Shown here piece after piece: positions 25,313-37,279 of a stretch of 64,000 nucleotides of DNA. The notes beneath the pieces are model-generated. The model made no database searches and was not told where the DNA came from. It saw nothing but the letters and a program-made list of their open reading frames with translations. How positions within the stretch are numbered: position 1 is the stretch's first letter; each line of letters starts with the position of its first letter. Origin of the DNA: Nilaparvata lugens. Taxonomy: Eukaryota > Arthropoda > Insecta > Hemiptera > Delphacidae. The DNA lies in the NCBI RefSeq assembly GCF_014356525.2, contig NC_052505.1, forward strand, positions 4,634,984 to 4,698,983, written 5' to 3'. A program made the translations under genes and the position numbers.

Positions 25313-26290
25313 TTTCTAGACATTTTTAATTGATAAATTATTTATTAATTTTTGAGAAAACATAACAACAGGTCAATGTAACTCACTGAGCGCGAGGTCT
25401 AATGTTCACAGAACTACTAGTTAATTGTTGATACTACATTGTTGAAAGACGATCTGGCAACAGCACAAAGCGAGAAAGAGATAACGCTATCCGCTTTGTT
25501 GAATAATAGACAAGACATAATTAAGATTCAATAATTTGTTAATTGATTATATACAGATGGAATTAAATAGAGAATGCATTTATTAAAATACTAATTAATA
25601 TATAATTATTATTGAACGAAAATCCTAAATAAAATGCTGCAAATCACCCCGAAGACCTCTGCTACTGCAGACATTGACAACAGGGCTAACAGCTAGATTG
25701 TCAGTTTGGTATAAGGGCAAGCATTCCTGACTAGCAATTGGGAGGTACCGGGTTCGATTCCTGGGCTGGCAACTAATTTTTGGATAGTAGTTCTCATCGA
25801 ATTTCCATCTAGCTGTTAGCCCTGTTGTCAATGTCTGCAGTAGCAGAGGTCTTCGGGGTGATTTGCAGCATTTTATTTAGGATTTTCGTTCAATAATAAT
25901 AATTATATATTAATTAGTATTTGAATAAATGCATATAAATTGATTATATTTCTACATTGTTGAAAAACTATATGTCAACGTTGAGGAGCTAGAAAAGGAT
26001 ACCGCTACTGTTTTGTCAAATGATAGACAAGGATAGCAATACCATTGCCAATCAAACACTTCCATTATAACGTGGACCTCACCATAGGAATGAGGTCCAC
26101 GTTATTATGACAGTATTTGATTAACATTGGTGTTGCTATCCTTGTCTATCATTCGACAAAACATGTAGTGGTATCCTTTTCTAGCTCCTCAACGTTGACA
26201 TATAGTTTCTCAACAATGTAGAAATATAATCAATCAAAACTATTGAATCTTCATTGTGAAATGTATTATTAAAGCTCTGTAAAATAATTT
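25313..26290. repeat. 978-bp tandem duplication, copy 1
   Basis: Copies 1 and 2 are offset by exactly 978 bp and nearly identical. Each holds the end of a family B element, a tRNA-cored hairpin and a head-to-head pair of GTGAGGTCC ends (26073-26100). Confidence 0.95.
25610..25893. mobile_element. Hairpin element with tRNA-like core, copy 1
   Basis: 88-bp arms (attgaacgaaaatcctaaat ... mirrored at 25893) surround a 74-nt tRNA-like sequence at 25699-25772. Its ends can form a 7-bp acceptor stem (TGTCAGT with GCTGGCA, two or three G-T pairs) and a 5-bp T stem with TTCGATT loop. The D and anticodon arms do not fold well, so I call it SINE-like rather than a working tRNA. Confidence 0.7.
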
Positions 26291-27268
26291 TTTCTAGACA
26301 TTTTTAATTGATAAATTATTTATTAATTTTTGAGAAAACATAACAACAGGTCAATGTAACTCACTGAGCGCGAGGTCTAATGTTCACAGAACTACTAGTT
26401 AATTGTTGATACTACATTGTTGAAAGACGATCTGGCAATAGCACAAAGCGAGAAAGAGATAACGCTATCCGCTTTGTTGAATAATAGACAAGACATAATT
26501 AAGATTCAATAATTTGTTGATTCATTATATACAGATGGAATTAAATAGAGAATGCATTTATTAAAATACTAATTAATATATAATTATTATTGAACGAAAA
26601 TCCTAAATAAAATGCTGCAAATCACCCCGAAGACCTCTGCTACTGCAGACATTGACAACAGGGCTAACAGCTAGATTGTCAGTTTGGTATAAGGGCAAGC
26701 ATTCCTGACTAGCAATTGGGAGGTACCGGGTTCGATTCCTGGGCTGGCAACTAATTTTTGGATAGTAGTTCTCATCGAATTTCCATCTAGCTGTTAGCCC
26801 TGTTGTCAATGTCTGCAGTAGCAGAGGTCTTCGGGGTGATTTGCAGCATTTTATTTAGGATTTTCGTTCAATAATAATAATTATATATTAATTAGTATTT
26901 GAATAAATGCATATAAATTGATTATATTTCTACATTGTTGAAAAACTATATGTCAACGTTGAGGAGCTAGAAAAGGATACCGCTACTGTTTTGTCAAATG
27001 ATAGACAAGGATAGCAATACCATTGCCAATCAAACACTTCCATTATAACGTGGACCTCACCATAGGAATGAGGTCCACGTTATTATGACAGTATTTGATT
27101 AACATTGGTGTTGCTATCCTTGTCTATCATTCGACAAAACAGGTAGTGGTATCCTTTTCTAGCTCCTCAACGTTGACAGATAGTTTTTCAACAATGTAGA
27201 AATATAATCAATCACAAATTATTGAATCTTAATTGTGAAATGTATTATTAAAGCTCTGTAAAATAATA
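26291..27268. repeat. 978-bp tandem duplication, copy 2
   Basis: See copy 1. The 68-codon frames at 25625 and 26603 (- strand) are identical in the two copies and arise from the hairpin, not a gene. Confidence 0.95.
26588..26871. mobile_element. Hairpin element with tRNA-like core, copy 2
   Basis: Same structure as 25610-25893, with the tRNA-like part at 26677-26750. Confidence 0.7.
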
Positions 27269-27995
27269 TTTTCTTGACGATTGAAATATAATTGATTATT
27301 TTAAACGAGAGTGAGAGTTAGAGTGGTCAACTTAGTTCCTACTTTTTTAAATTGTAATTTGTTTTGTTTTTTGTGAAAGGAATCAATAAATTTCAATTTC
27401 AATTTTTCAATTTCAAAGTTGGTAGTGTACATCAGATATCAGCTGTCCTATACAGGAGGCAGTGGCAAAGCAGAACGAAATATTGAATCTCAATATATGA
27501 ACATTTATTATTCAAGCATAGAAAAATAATATATTATTGACGAAAAATATATAATTGATCAATCTGAACAAGAGTGAACAGTTGATGTTACATCAGATAT
27601 ACCAGTATCAGCAATCCTCTATGGAAGGCAGTGGCAAGGCAGAGAATCGGCAACGCTGGTCCCCTATCTTCCTCCACTGCCATTATTTATTTATTTATTA
27701 TTCTAATTTTTACAAGAAATCACTGATTGGGAGAGAAAAACTAAGGATACTACTTGTACTATTTCTCTCCCAAATTTAGAAAATATTATTTTAAAAGTCC
27801 GAAATGAGGTTATGATTCCACTTTTCTGAAATTTAGTCCTTTTTCACTTGAAAACACCAGAAACTAAGAGTTTTGAATTTTGAAGGTTGAGAAACTGGAT
27901 AGAAAACAAAAATATTACACTCAAATCACTAATAATTGAAAAATTTTCACGTAATTTTACAAAATTTAGAGCCATTATAACGTGGACCTCACTAT
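27269..27995. mobile_element. GTGAGGTCC-family element pieces
   Basis: Two partial internal regions (27275-27470 and 27480-27660, sharing catcagatat and ggcagtggca words) end at cattataacgtggacctcac near 27972. A LINE-like tail (gaatcaataaatttcaattt) is at about 27380. Confidence 0.6.
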
Positions 27996-28059
27996 GGTAG
28001 AATGAGGAGGAGGAAAATAGGAAGTTGGATCATAGTGTGCGTCTGCTTGGACAAACTGA

Positions 28060-28740
28060 AACAATGAGAGAGATGAGGTGATAGAGAAAAGGAGGGGAAT
28101 ATGAGAGATGCCATGATAGAGAAAAGGATAGAAATAGAAGATGAGGTGATAGAGAAAAAGATGGAAATAGGTGATGAGGTGATAGAGAAAAGGAGGGAAA
28201 TAGGAGATGCGTTGGTAGAGAAAAGGAGGAAAATATTTGATGAAGTGATGGAGAAAAGGAGAGAAATAGGAGATTGATTGATTGAGTACTTTATTTATGT
28301 AGATTACAATATATACTGGCTTATACACTTATATACAATAGCTTACAATACAGCAAAATTATAGATGAATTTACATAATATAGACTAAGAAAATAATTAT
28401 TGAACTGTATATGATATGAAAAAGCAATTTGTAATATAATAACTATAGATAATAATCATATTGTTATGCATCTACATAAATTGGCGGAGCTTTGGACATA
28501 TCAATGTCCATTCTTCGGAAAGAATATTAAAAATATCCTCCCCACTAACTCTCTACCAAGATGAGGTGTTAGAGAAAAGGAGAGAAATAGGAGAGATGCG
28601 ATGATAGAAAAAAGGAGAAAAATAGAAGATGATGTGATAGAGAAACGGATAGAAATAGGAGATGAGGTGATAGAGAAAAGGATAGAAATAGGAGAGATGA
28701 CGTGATAGAAAAAAGGAGACAAGTAGAGAGATGTGGAGAT
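28060..28740. repeat. Purine-rich minisatellite split by a retro-insertion
   Basis: Units of ~30 bp (gatgaggtgatagagaaaag) fill 28060-28275 and 28555-28740. The 28276-28550 insert starts gattgattgattgagtactt and looks like a - strand LINE/SINE end. The - strand frames (FSITSSPIS repeats) are shadows. Confidence 0.85.
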
Positions 28741-29484
28741 CCTCCTTGTTTTCAAGTCCTTGTAGCAGGGTGAGGTCTCCCGTTTATCCAGTGCTGTATC
28801 TCTATGGGTAGAGCCATACTAGAATCTATATTTCTTCCATGGTAGAACTCTTGCAGTTATAAACAGAGCTGAGGCAACAATGGTTAGTTGTCTAGTGATA
28901 AATGCACATAATAAAGACACCGTTGGCCTTCAATTCTGCAATCTGCAGTTGCAGTTGGCACTATGCAGTTCCAGGCCAGGCCCACTCAACGTAGTACGCT
29001 AACTATAGAATAAAAATAAAAATGAAATAGACTTCTACTCTCCCATTTACTATTCCTTTCTCTCCTTCACACACACTCTCTGCCTGTCTCCTCTCTCAGT
29101 CACACACACACACACACACACTCTCTCTCTCTCTCTTTCTTCGTAGCATTCTCTCTCTCTCTCTTTATTTTTTCTCTCTCCTCAATCTCTCGCACTCACT
29201 CACTAATAGAATATTATTTGTTCGTTTAAATGGTGTGACAACGGCAACTCTGTAGCTTCGTAATTCCTCACTGTTTCTCGTTGCAGACGTATAGGCTGTA
29301 CAAATTGAGATTTATTCCTGTATTTTCAATATTTATTTATTCATTATAAATAGAAGGATACTCCTTCTACTATTTCTCTCTCAAATTTAGATAGCATTTT
29401 AAAAGTCCGAAATAGGGTTATGATTTTGTAATAAATTCAATAGATTTATGTTCAATATAGATTTATTGTGTTGTCTTCATTGAA
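28741..29484. other. Intergenic with CA/CT microsatellites
   Basis: (CA)n and (CT)n tracts lie at 29100-29180. Nothing else is recognised here. Confidence 0.6.
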
Positions 29485-30170
29485 TACTAGCAGGTAAATC
29501 GTGTTCCGCAAGGGTCTAATTAACTAGTAGTTCTGAGAACAGTAGACCTCACGCAGTATTCTCATCCACAAGTACCTGATTGAAACTATAGACCTTATGG
29601 AAATACAGCAATAGACTGGCTTCTCCACACATCTGTGTAATCACTTGTCAGCTGATTTATGATGAATAATTCTATAGTCTGATTTTTACTCTAATATTGG
29701 CGAAGGAGGCTCCTTCTGCCTTTTATATTATCCTTGAAATGCAAAATCTCCAAAAACCTTGTATATGTCGACGCGCAATTAAAAAAGGAACATACATGTC
29801 AAATTTCATGAAAATCTATTACCGCGTTTCGCCGTAAATGCGCAACATTTTAACATTTCAACATTTAAAAATTTCAACATTTAAACATTAAGAGTCGAGT
29901 CATTTCAGCATCAAACCGTCGACTTGAATCTTAGACTTCACTTCGCTCGGTCAATAACTTGACAAACTGAAAGCTTGACGTTCTGAAATTTTCAAAAATT
30001 AAATATAGGCCTATAATCATCACCGGTAAAATTAAGAATCTATATGCAAAATTTCAAGTTAATCAGTCCAGTAGTTGAGACGTGATGATCCGTCGTTATT
30101 CGTGTATTTTATATCCCTTACATGTATAAGCCATTTCTTTCCTTTATCATATTATAGACTAGAATCTAGT
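29485..30170 (-). mobile_element. Family A element with nested family B
   Basis: Outer family A from ctagcaggtaaatcgtgttc to tttcctttatcatattatag; family B (29523-29957) is inserted after gtctaatt. Confidence 0.75.
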
Positions 30171-30729
30171 TCATTTGATATTGAGCATTACACTGTACTA
30201 TGTTTTGGACTAGGAATCATCTGAGAATACCTATACAAGATTGTTTATTCTATGGTATGCTTCTTGTCTTTGTAGAGGGGAGAACTACTGATCAGTTTTT
30301 AGAATAGAATGCCTTTTTTATTTGTTGACGTGGCGAAGTTTGGACAATAATGCCCACTCCACCACGTCGTTAGCAAAAAATGCTGAGGAAGGCTAAGTCA
30401 ATGTACAGATCTACTGTTAGCAGCTATTTATCACTTTATTATTGCACAAGTTGACTGCTTTATTATTTTACTGGTTTTCTCTCGGAACATTATTTTTAAT
30501 CATGGAGTATGATGTTTATGGCATCCTTTCAATCATTTGAGGCTTTTATGCCTTTCAATTAAAGTGAATTATTCGCATATTAGCAAGACATACCTTTTTC
30601 GAATCCCTGATTATTTTTTAAATTCCACTTTTATCCAATCACTGAAGTAAACTGTATTTGATCGAATTTACACAAAGCTCGAAATTGGCTAGATTATCCT
30701 AATCTTCAGCCCTAATTCTATGAATTTTG
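30171..30729. other. Intergenic, no gene recognised
   Basis: No coding or repeat signal that I can name. Confidence 0.4.
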
Positions 30730-30912
30730 ATTTCTTTGTTTTTGTTTGGATTGCACAAAAGCCTGTTGAATTTTAATTTATTGAATTAAACGAGAGATAT
30801 GCTACAAGAACTAATCAGAGAAGCCTCCTAGAATAAATCTCCTCCGATTGGTTCTAATGGTATTTAATCGTGATTAAAATGTAACAGGGGTTTTATGCAA
30901 TACAATCAAAGA
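30730..30912. mobile_element. Diverged hairpin MITE
   Basis: ttggattgcacaaaagcctg is mirrored loosely by ggggttttatgcaatacaa; same family as 4719-4872. Confidence 0.6.
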
Positions 30913-30987
30913 CAAAGAAATCTCTATTTATCGAATTAGCGTTGAAGATTAGGAAAATTTAGCCAATTCAAAACCTACTACTTTAGT

Positions 30988-31343
30988 AAGGTCCACGTTA
31001 TAATTTCAGTGGAGAAAGATTGGAGAACAGCCTACCTATCCTCTGCCTTGGCACTGCCTCCTATGAAATATAGCTGATTCCGGTATATCTGATGTAATAT
31101 TAACTGTTCTTTCTTCTAAAAATTATCAATTATATTTTATTCATCAAGAGAATATATTTTTTAATGATCTGATAATAAATCTTCCTGATGAAGATTAAAT
31201 ATTATGTTAATTGATCACACTCCTACATTGTTAAAAACCGATTTGGCAACTTTGCAGAGCTATATAAGGACAGGGCTATCTGCTTTGTTGAATGATAGAC
31301 AAGGATAGCAACACTATTGTCATTATAACGTGGACCTCTCTAT
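30988..31343. mobile_element. Complete GTGAGGTCC-family TIR element
   Basis: Left agtaaggtccacgttataat and right attataacgtggacctctct; about 355 bp, and the clearest short full-length copy here. Confidence 0.85.
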
Positions 31344-31850
31344 AAAAAATATCTACCGAATTGACTTGTGATTTTCGATTTCTTTACCTTATGACTCATT
31401 GATATCAGTAACTACGTTGCAGTGTTTTCTTGGCAGTTTTTATCAGTTTTTAACAATATTTAGTGCGTAGTTTTAAATTAATGAATTGCGTAATTGCGGA
31501 AGTTTAGCTTTCTAGGTCATTGCCGAAGCAAATTTAAGTGACTGAAAATACAGTATAATCGTAGTCCTGAGACGTTTTGTGTTATCAAATAATGATTGTG
31601 ATAACAAGCAGTAGACTCACTTGAATGTGTCTGTTTGTTTTTCACCAATAATTATTGTAACGCTTCAATAATTTCCTTATAATGAACTGAAAAATAAACT
31701 TGATAAAATCAGAATCGCCAAAAGTTTCATGTTAGGTAGAATAATACTGTAAAACTGTGAATAATGTAATCCTACATACTCACTTTACTTTGTAGGGCTA
31801 CTGAAATAATTCAAACACTATAAACGTTAACAAGTAACATTCTATTGTAT
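31344..31850. other. Intergenic, no gene recognised
   Basis: AT-rich; no frame or repeat is identified. Confidence 0.4.
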
Positions 31851-32311
31851 CAGAACACAACTAGTTTTAACTCTTCAAGAGCCGTTTTCAAGTACAAATA
31901 AGTAAAATAAATAAATGAACATTTATTTTATTAATTATGAATTCTATTAACACCTGAAAATGGCACTTGGAGAGTTGAACCTAGTTGTGTTTTAATAATA
32001 TTTCAGAACACAACTAATTTCAACTCTTCAAGTGCCATTTTCAAGTATAAATAAATAAAAGAAATAAATTTACCATTTATTTTATTCATTTATTAATTCT
32101 ATTAACACCTGAAAATGGCTCTTGGAGAGTTGAACCTAGTTGTGTTTTAATAATATTTCAGAACACAACTAATTTCAACTCTTCAAGTGCCATTTTCAAG
32201 TATAAATAAATAAAAGAAATAAATTTACCATTTATTTTATTCATTTATTAATTCTATTAACACCTGAAAATGGCTCTTGGAAAGTTGGAAACTGTTTGTG
32301 TTGTGATAAAA
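31851..32311. repeat. Three tandem hairpin units of ~154 bp
   Basis: Units start cagaacacaact at 31851, 32004 and 32159. Each folds: aactcttcaagtgccatttt pairs with gaaaatggcacttggagagt. Confidence 0.9.
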
Positions 32312-32449
32312 TTATAGCTACGGTATTTGATAAATTTTATTGTTGAAAGAATAAGACGTGGATTTTGTGAATACCAATTAATGTTGTCAATTCAATAAAT
32401 TATTAAAACTTTTATTTTGTTTTAGTAATTCTACATATATCCTATAGTA

Positions 32450-32600
32450 AAAGTAAATTCGTATGGCTTTTGTTGGTGGGGAGTCCCTTTCGGGAAGGTC
32501 CCACCGCCTGAATATATAATTTATGCCGTCAATGGGCCTTACGACTGTCATACTTCAGCCGGGACCGACACGGGATATATCCTATAAAAGAGACCCAATA
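32450..32600. repeat. GC-rich repeat fragment
   Basis: ggggagtccctttcgggaag and cagccgggaccgacacggga stand out from AT-rich flanks; they look like part of a retroelement leader. Family not identified. Confidence 0.35.
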
Positions 32601-34321
32601 TGTCATTGGATTACAAAAAAATATGTATGAGGTGAAATTAGTCACTTGCATTTATTGTTGCTTGATAAAACATCAGACCTGTCTCAATTTTTTTATTATT
32701 ATTAATTTATTGTACACCAATTAGAGAAATCTTCTTCATTATCATCACTATTATAATGAAAGTTTTAGAAATAACCATGCACAAGATATAAAATACACGA
32801 CAAAGCTTCTGAATTTACCAAAAATGGTTATAGGCCTATTTTTAATTATTTCTTCATTATTCCTCCATTCTAATAATTGGAACAATATATTCTATTTGTG
32901 AAAAAAGGTTTTATTGAATCGCCACTTTGCCAATTCTCCCAATTCGTTTGTCTCTTCGGTCTCAAAATTTTATAGTTTTTTCAAAGTTTGGAATTTTTTA
33001 ATTAATTGTGATTGATTTAATTTAATTTTGAAGAATTTTTAATTTAAAAATAATCTTTGTGTGTTTCGAATTGTAAATTGAGTGTGTAATAGGAGAATGT
33101 TAAGTGACACATAACCTAGCTACATTTGGACTGTTGTATAAATTAGAATTGGAACCGTTTTGGGCTTATAAGCCTGTGGTACTTTCCTGTAAGTTGTGTA
33201 ATTCTGAATGATTGAATAAATAAATAAATAAATTCAAAAGATTCAAAGATCAAAAGGTTCAAAGAGCCTCACACGTTAACCGAAGCTTATTGTGTGTATT
33301 CTCCCAATGCATTGGCAGCACCGTGTCTAAGTGAGAGACTAGGAATTGAGGTTGCCAGTTTAATTCCAGCAGGATTCAATATTTCTTGCAAAAAATTCAA
33401 ACTTCAATGAAGACTATCCATGCAATTTTGTAATTTGTCATTTTTACCCGTTGCGGAGCCCGGGTTACACTTGCTCTTATAATAGTCTTTGGTTATGCAG
33501 GGGTAAGTTATACAACCCTCCAAACATCCAAGGATTCTCACCTAATTAGTTTTGAAAATAAAAATTATTCACATCAGAATTCAATATTTAGATGAGTATG
33601 AAGTGATTCTATCCTTAATCACTTTGTAGGTAATAATTTACAAGTTCCTAGTTTCATCTCTAATGTGGCATTAGTATCTGGAATTATTTGTGATTATTAT
33701 TTATTTATACGTGGATACAATAACAAATCATATAAATATGATTGGGAAGGAACAACAGGCTTGGCCCAAAACTATTCCATTCCCAAATTTTGATTACATG
33801 TCCAAAAAATAGGTTATGTTATATTGGCCTATTTATTATTATTTTATTTTGTAATATATCAATCAATTAATTATATTTAATAAAGATCATACTTCCGTTA
33901 GAAGGGTGACCGCTTGAACCAACTCCTCTGAATGTGATTCATGAGTTGTAAAATCTCTTCCCGGTGATGATTCGAAACCCACCTAAAACTGTTGGTCCAT
34001 ACATCTCATTATCATCCGCACAAGCCTAGAGCTCATGTGGGCATCACCCTCATCAAGAAAAAAACACGTTTTCATTGGAGTCTCAATTGATAGTTAGGTA
34101 TTTTTAATAGACAGAAGAAAATAATGCTGCATATAACCTTTGTCCTAAATGAAATAGTGAAGCTATTTTACGTAGTTATGTAATAATTGATAGAGTAAAG
34201 CTTCTCTGATAGTAAGTTCCATCGTTTTCGAACCTATTTTTTTTTCTTTTTCCCATCAGGTCCTGAAAGGAATGTTCAAGTTATTACACAAAGTTATGTG
34301 ATTGCATTGGCTGAATTTAAT
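32601..34321. other. Intergenic with retro-element tails
   Basis: Tails ending aataaataaataaataaatt (33210-33235) and a repeat shared with about 3370-3470 (33690-33840). No host gene seen. Confidence 0.45.
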
Positions 34322-34528
34322 CTTATATAATAAAGGAGATAATTGGCTTATATACATGTACGGGATAGGAAATTCACGAATGACGACGCATCATCACGTC
34401 TGAACTACTGGATTGATTTAATTGAAATTTTTCATATATCTTTTGAGGATGGTTATAGGCCTATTATGAATTCTTCAAGATTTCAGTAGGTCAAGTTTTT
34501 AGTTAGAGCCTTGAAGAGTACGGGTTAC
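34322..34528 (+). mobile_element. Family A element
   Basis: Starts tatataataaaggagataatt and ends gagtacgggttaccatgat, where ctag has changed. Confidence 0.7.
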
Positions 34529-34529
34529 C

Positions 34530-35628
34530 ATGATAATAAACTCAAACTCTACTTTCAAACAATATTTGTTCCGATTTCTGTATTGCTTTGTTCATCCAAT
34601 GACAATAATGGCCAAACATTTTCGGAAACTGAAAGTGGAACACTGCACTCCCTTTGCTAAAGTTTTTAAGCATGACGAACTGTCTCTCCCCCATTGTTTC
34701 AAGCGCTCAGATTGGTTTGACGCATCTTGAAACCGGTTACCTGAGCTGTTGAAGTTGGCCAGTGGAGGGAGTTGGAGGGAGTTCCACCGAGATGATTCAC
34801 CCCGTTCCGTTCTACAATCTCCAATAATTATTTGTTCTACAGTGTTCTATCATAGAGGAAAGAGTAATGACTATTATATTTTTGTTCTGCAGTGTTCTAG
34901 TCACCTACACTCATTTATCTTGTTCTACAGTATTAGAGGATAGAGTACTGACTAAATTATATTTTTGTTCTTCAGTGAGCTAGTCACCTACTGGTCACAA
35001 CGCACTAACTTTGACGCAAGACTCGCGCGATTACATTATGTTACATTCTCCGACCAGTCATAGGTCTACTATTCCAATGCACGTGTCAAGTAGTTTACAA
35101 ATTGACGGAACAATGAAATGGGTTAATCTGCACAAGTGAGCTCTATTCATTGTGTCTATGTTCAGTGTTTAGTGAGGTCCCTAATGAAAGTATTTCTCAT
35201 CTTCATCATTATTTCATCTACTTCATTATAGATTTGCATTAGAAACAACTGTAAGTGGGGTCAGAGTTTTATAAGATTGTTTTATTATAAATAAAAATAT
35301 AAATCTGACTACCCAGACGATTGTTTTATTCTATGGTGATGTGTATTCATGTTTACAGTGTTCAGTGAGGTCTTTGTTGGAAGTATTTTTCATCTTCTTC
35401 ATTATTAAATCTTCAACATCATAAGATTGTTCCGAATTAATCAATAAATACATTTGTATTAGAAACAATTAGGTCAGCAATTGTGCTCAGTGTTAGTGTT
35501 TGAATAGAGTAGAGATACCGTTAAACTATATTGTATTATTTGTCTCTGGTGTGAGTGAGTTCTTTGTTGAAAGTGTTCCTTATTTAGAATCTGTTTGGTC
35601 AGCTGTTAATTTCTACAGGAATCTGCAG
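34530..35628 (+). promoter_or_regulatory. Possible promoter/5' UTR zone of the caspase gene
   Basis: About 1 kb with little recognised transposon sequence, richer in CpG around 34990-35045. It contains an imperfect ~190-bp direct repeat (around 35161, 35349 and a short third piece near 35548, sharing CAGTGAGGTC and GAAAGTAT words). A donor-like CTGCAG|GTATGA ends at 35628, and the same site recurs in the duplicated segment at 37503. This would suit a 5' UTR exon feeding either copy of exon 1. A 66-codon frame at 34530-34730 shows no family features and I do not call it a gene. No core promoter motif is convincing. Confidence 0.25.
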
Positions 35629-37279
35629 GTATGAATTCTCAACTGTTCGTTCATCCTTTGTCATATGAGAAATTGAATTACAGGGAACAGGTTTTGAATT
35701 GTTGATGGAAGTTGACTGGAATGCTTGTCAAGACATTGTTTCGAGGATTGAGTCCATTAGGTCGAAATCATTGTCCATTATGTCAATTATTTAATAATTG
35801 GAATTATTGAAATTGAAATAATTTTCATTGCTGTTTTATAAAATGTACTTGATATAATCATAGATAAAGGATAAGCATAAGCCTATATTCTTGTCTCTGA
35901 TATAATACAATATAATAATATTATACTATATTATAAATGAATAATTAAATATAATATTATACATGTCCTCCAGTAGAGCCTTAAGCTTGAGCCCTGGAAC
36001 AGAGTTCAAATAATATTACAAATACAATTTAGAAATATCCGTATGACAAGAAATAGGGTTACAAAAAACAGAGTAGAGATTATACAAACATGTAGATGAA
36101 GAAAAAACAATAATTACATCGGAAAATCCACTAAAGAAATGTAAGCAATTACTCAAAAATGTTAAGCTTTGAGTACAACTTTCCTTATACGGAGATTATC
36201 ACCTACCTCATATATTAGACTCTTTGTGATTTCAATTTCTATTAATTTTTCTGGTAATCTTTTAATATTAATCTATGGCAGTACAAGTCTAGTGAAGAAG
36301 TTGAATAAATAAATATAGAATGATATTATATTAATAATCAATTAATATTGTCGTTCTGTTTTGTGGAGTATGCGTTATTATGCATGATGTGTTTGCCAAA
36401 TTATGTTCAAACTAATAGAATTCATAAGGACGGCATAAAATCCGACGTCCAAAGATCGATTATGATTTGTTTGCCAAATTATGTTCAAACTAATAGAATT
36501 CATAAGGACGGCATAAAATCCGACATCCAAAAATCGATTATGACATACAATTCTATGACATACATTTTATATTGAATTATTATTTATTTTTAAGCGTATT
36601 ATAATTTCATCTCCTACTCCCACTGGCGAACAAGATTCATCTTATGCCAGTGTTTTTTTTCACTTACCGTTTATTATTATTACACTTTGGTTGGATTGTA
36701 TTGTCATGTTGAGCTTTGTTTGATTCATGTATGTATATGTATTTATGAGTGTGGAATAAATAAATTTGAATTTGAATATTAATAATAAATATATTATTTA
36801 TCACCACTTCCAAATCTCTTGATGGTTTTGATGTGTGTTTCAGATGCTATGAATCCAATTTTCTTTTTGGTTGTATGTAGTTCACCAAATAAATTAATCA
36901 CCTGTTTCCTGTTGTGTTGCAGTGGCTGAACTTTGTCTCAGATGCTATGAATCCGTCAACCGACTCTGACAACTTTGAGATGTCTGTCGGCAGCAAGGAG
37001 CAATCGGCGATGGAGCGAGTGGAGGAGAGTGACAACTCTGGCCTCCTCTTCGAGGGAGACGACGAGGTGTTCGACGAGGCTGAGGACTTCCCTCGCCAGC
37101 CGCGGACGCCCAGGGTGCGACGCATATCCGACGTCATCGACTCGATCGGAGAGAGTCCGTCGCATCTCACCAAAGACAGGACATACACGTTTCCTACCAT
37201 CGAAACTTCTTCGACTTACTACTCGGCCATGACTGAGTTTAAATTGCAGAGTCCGCCGAAGGGCCGACCCAGGTAAAAT
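35579..37279 (+). repeat. Segmental tandem duplication, copy 1 (~1.7 kb with exon 1A)
   Basis: The segment from ttatttagaatctg to just past the exon 1A donor recurs at 37454-39129 with only a few substitutions and small indels (about 24 bp shorter in copy 2). It includes a LINE-like 3' region on the - strand (about 35880-36290, with a frame reading RLPEKLIEIEITKSL), a 78-bp direct repeat at about 36390-36545 and a LINE tail (aataaatttgaatttgaat) near 36763. Confidence 0.92.
36923..37272 (+). CDS. Caspase coding exon 1, copy A (acidic prodomain)
   Basis: 350-nt exon after the acceptor ttgtgttgcag and before the donor AG|GTAAAA. It reads in frame from TGG (phase 0) and leaves two bases (AG) that make Arg with the first base of exon 2. 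Its 116 codons encode an acidic stretch (ESDNSGLLFEGDDEVFDEAEDF) followed by a basic PRVRR patch and a Ser/Thr-rich segment. No known domain is seen. The first in-frame Met codon is at 36947 (MNPSTDSDN); it may be the initiator if the upstream exon is 5' UTR, because no upstream coding exon was found. The exon is GC-rich beside its AT-rich introns. It is 4 nt different from copy B, with one protein change (Gln here in FPRQPRTP). Confidence 0.85.

Noticed and set aside
25699..25772. A functional tRNA gene
   Set aside because: The acceptor and T arms fit but no proper D arm or anticodon stem can be formed by hand, and the sequence sits in a repeated hairpin.
25625..25831. 68-codon frame present twice in identical form (also 26603-26809)
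   Set aside because: It lies across a hairpin with a tRNA-like core and is identical only because of the 978-bp duplication.
27975..28755. Two hydrophobic Phe/Ser-rich - strand frames that look like membrane proteins
   Set aside because: They translate a purine-rich ~30-bp minisatellite; the periodic residues follow the repeat unit.
34530..34730. 66-codon frame upstream of the caspase as a small gene
   Set aside because: No recognisable family, no splice or promoter support, and length is within chance for this composition.
35100..35160. ATG at about 35120 followed by a donor-like CACAA|GTGAGC as the first coding exon
   Set aside because: Joining it to exon 1 gives AAT GGC TGA, a stop, so its phase does not fit; at most it is 5' UTR with a short upstream frame.
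36956..37232. Open frames on the other frames and strand across the duplicated caspase exon (and the same at 38807-39083)
   Set aside because: They are shadows of a GC-rich real exon with consistent splice sites; they carry no family signature and no splice context.
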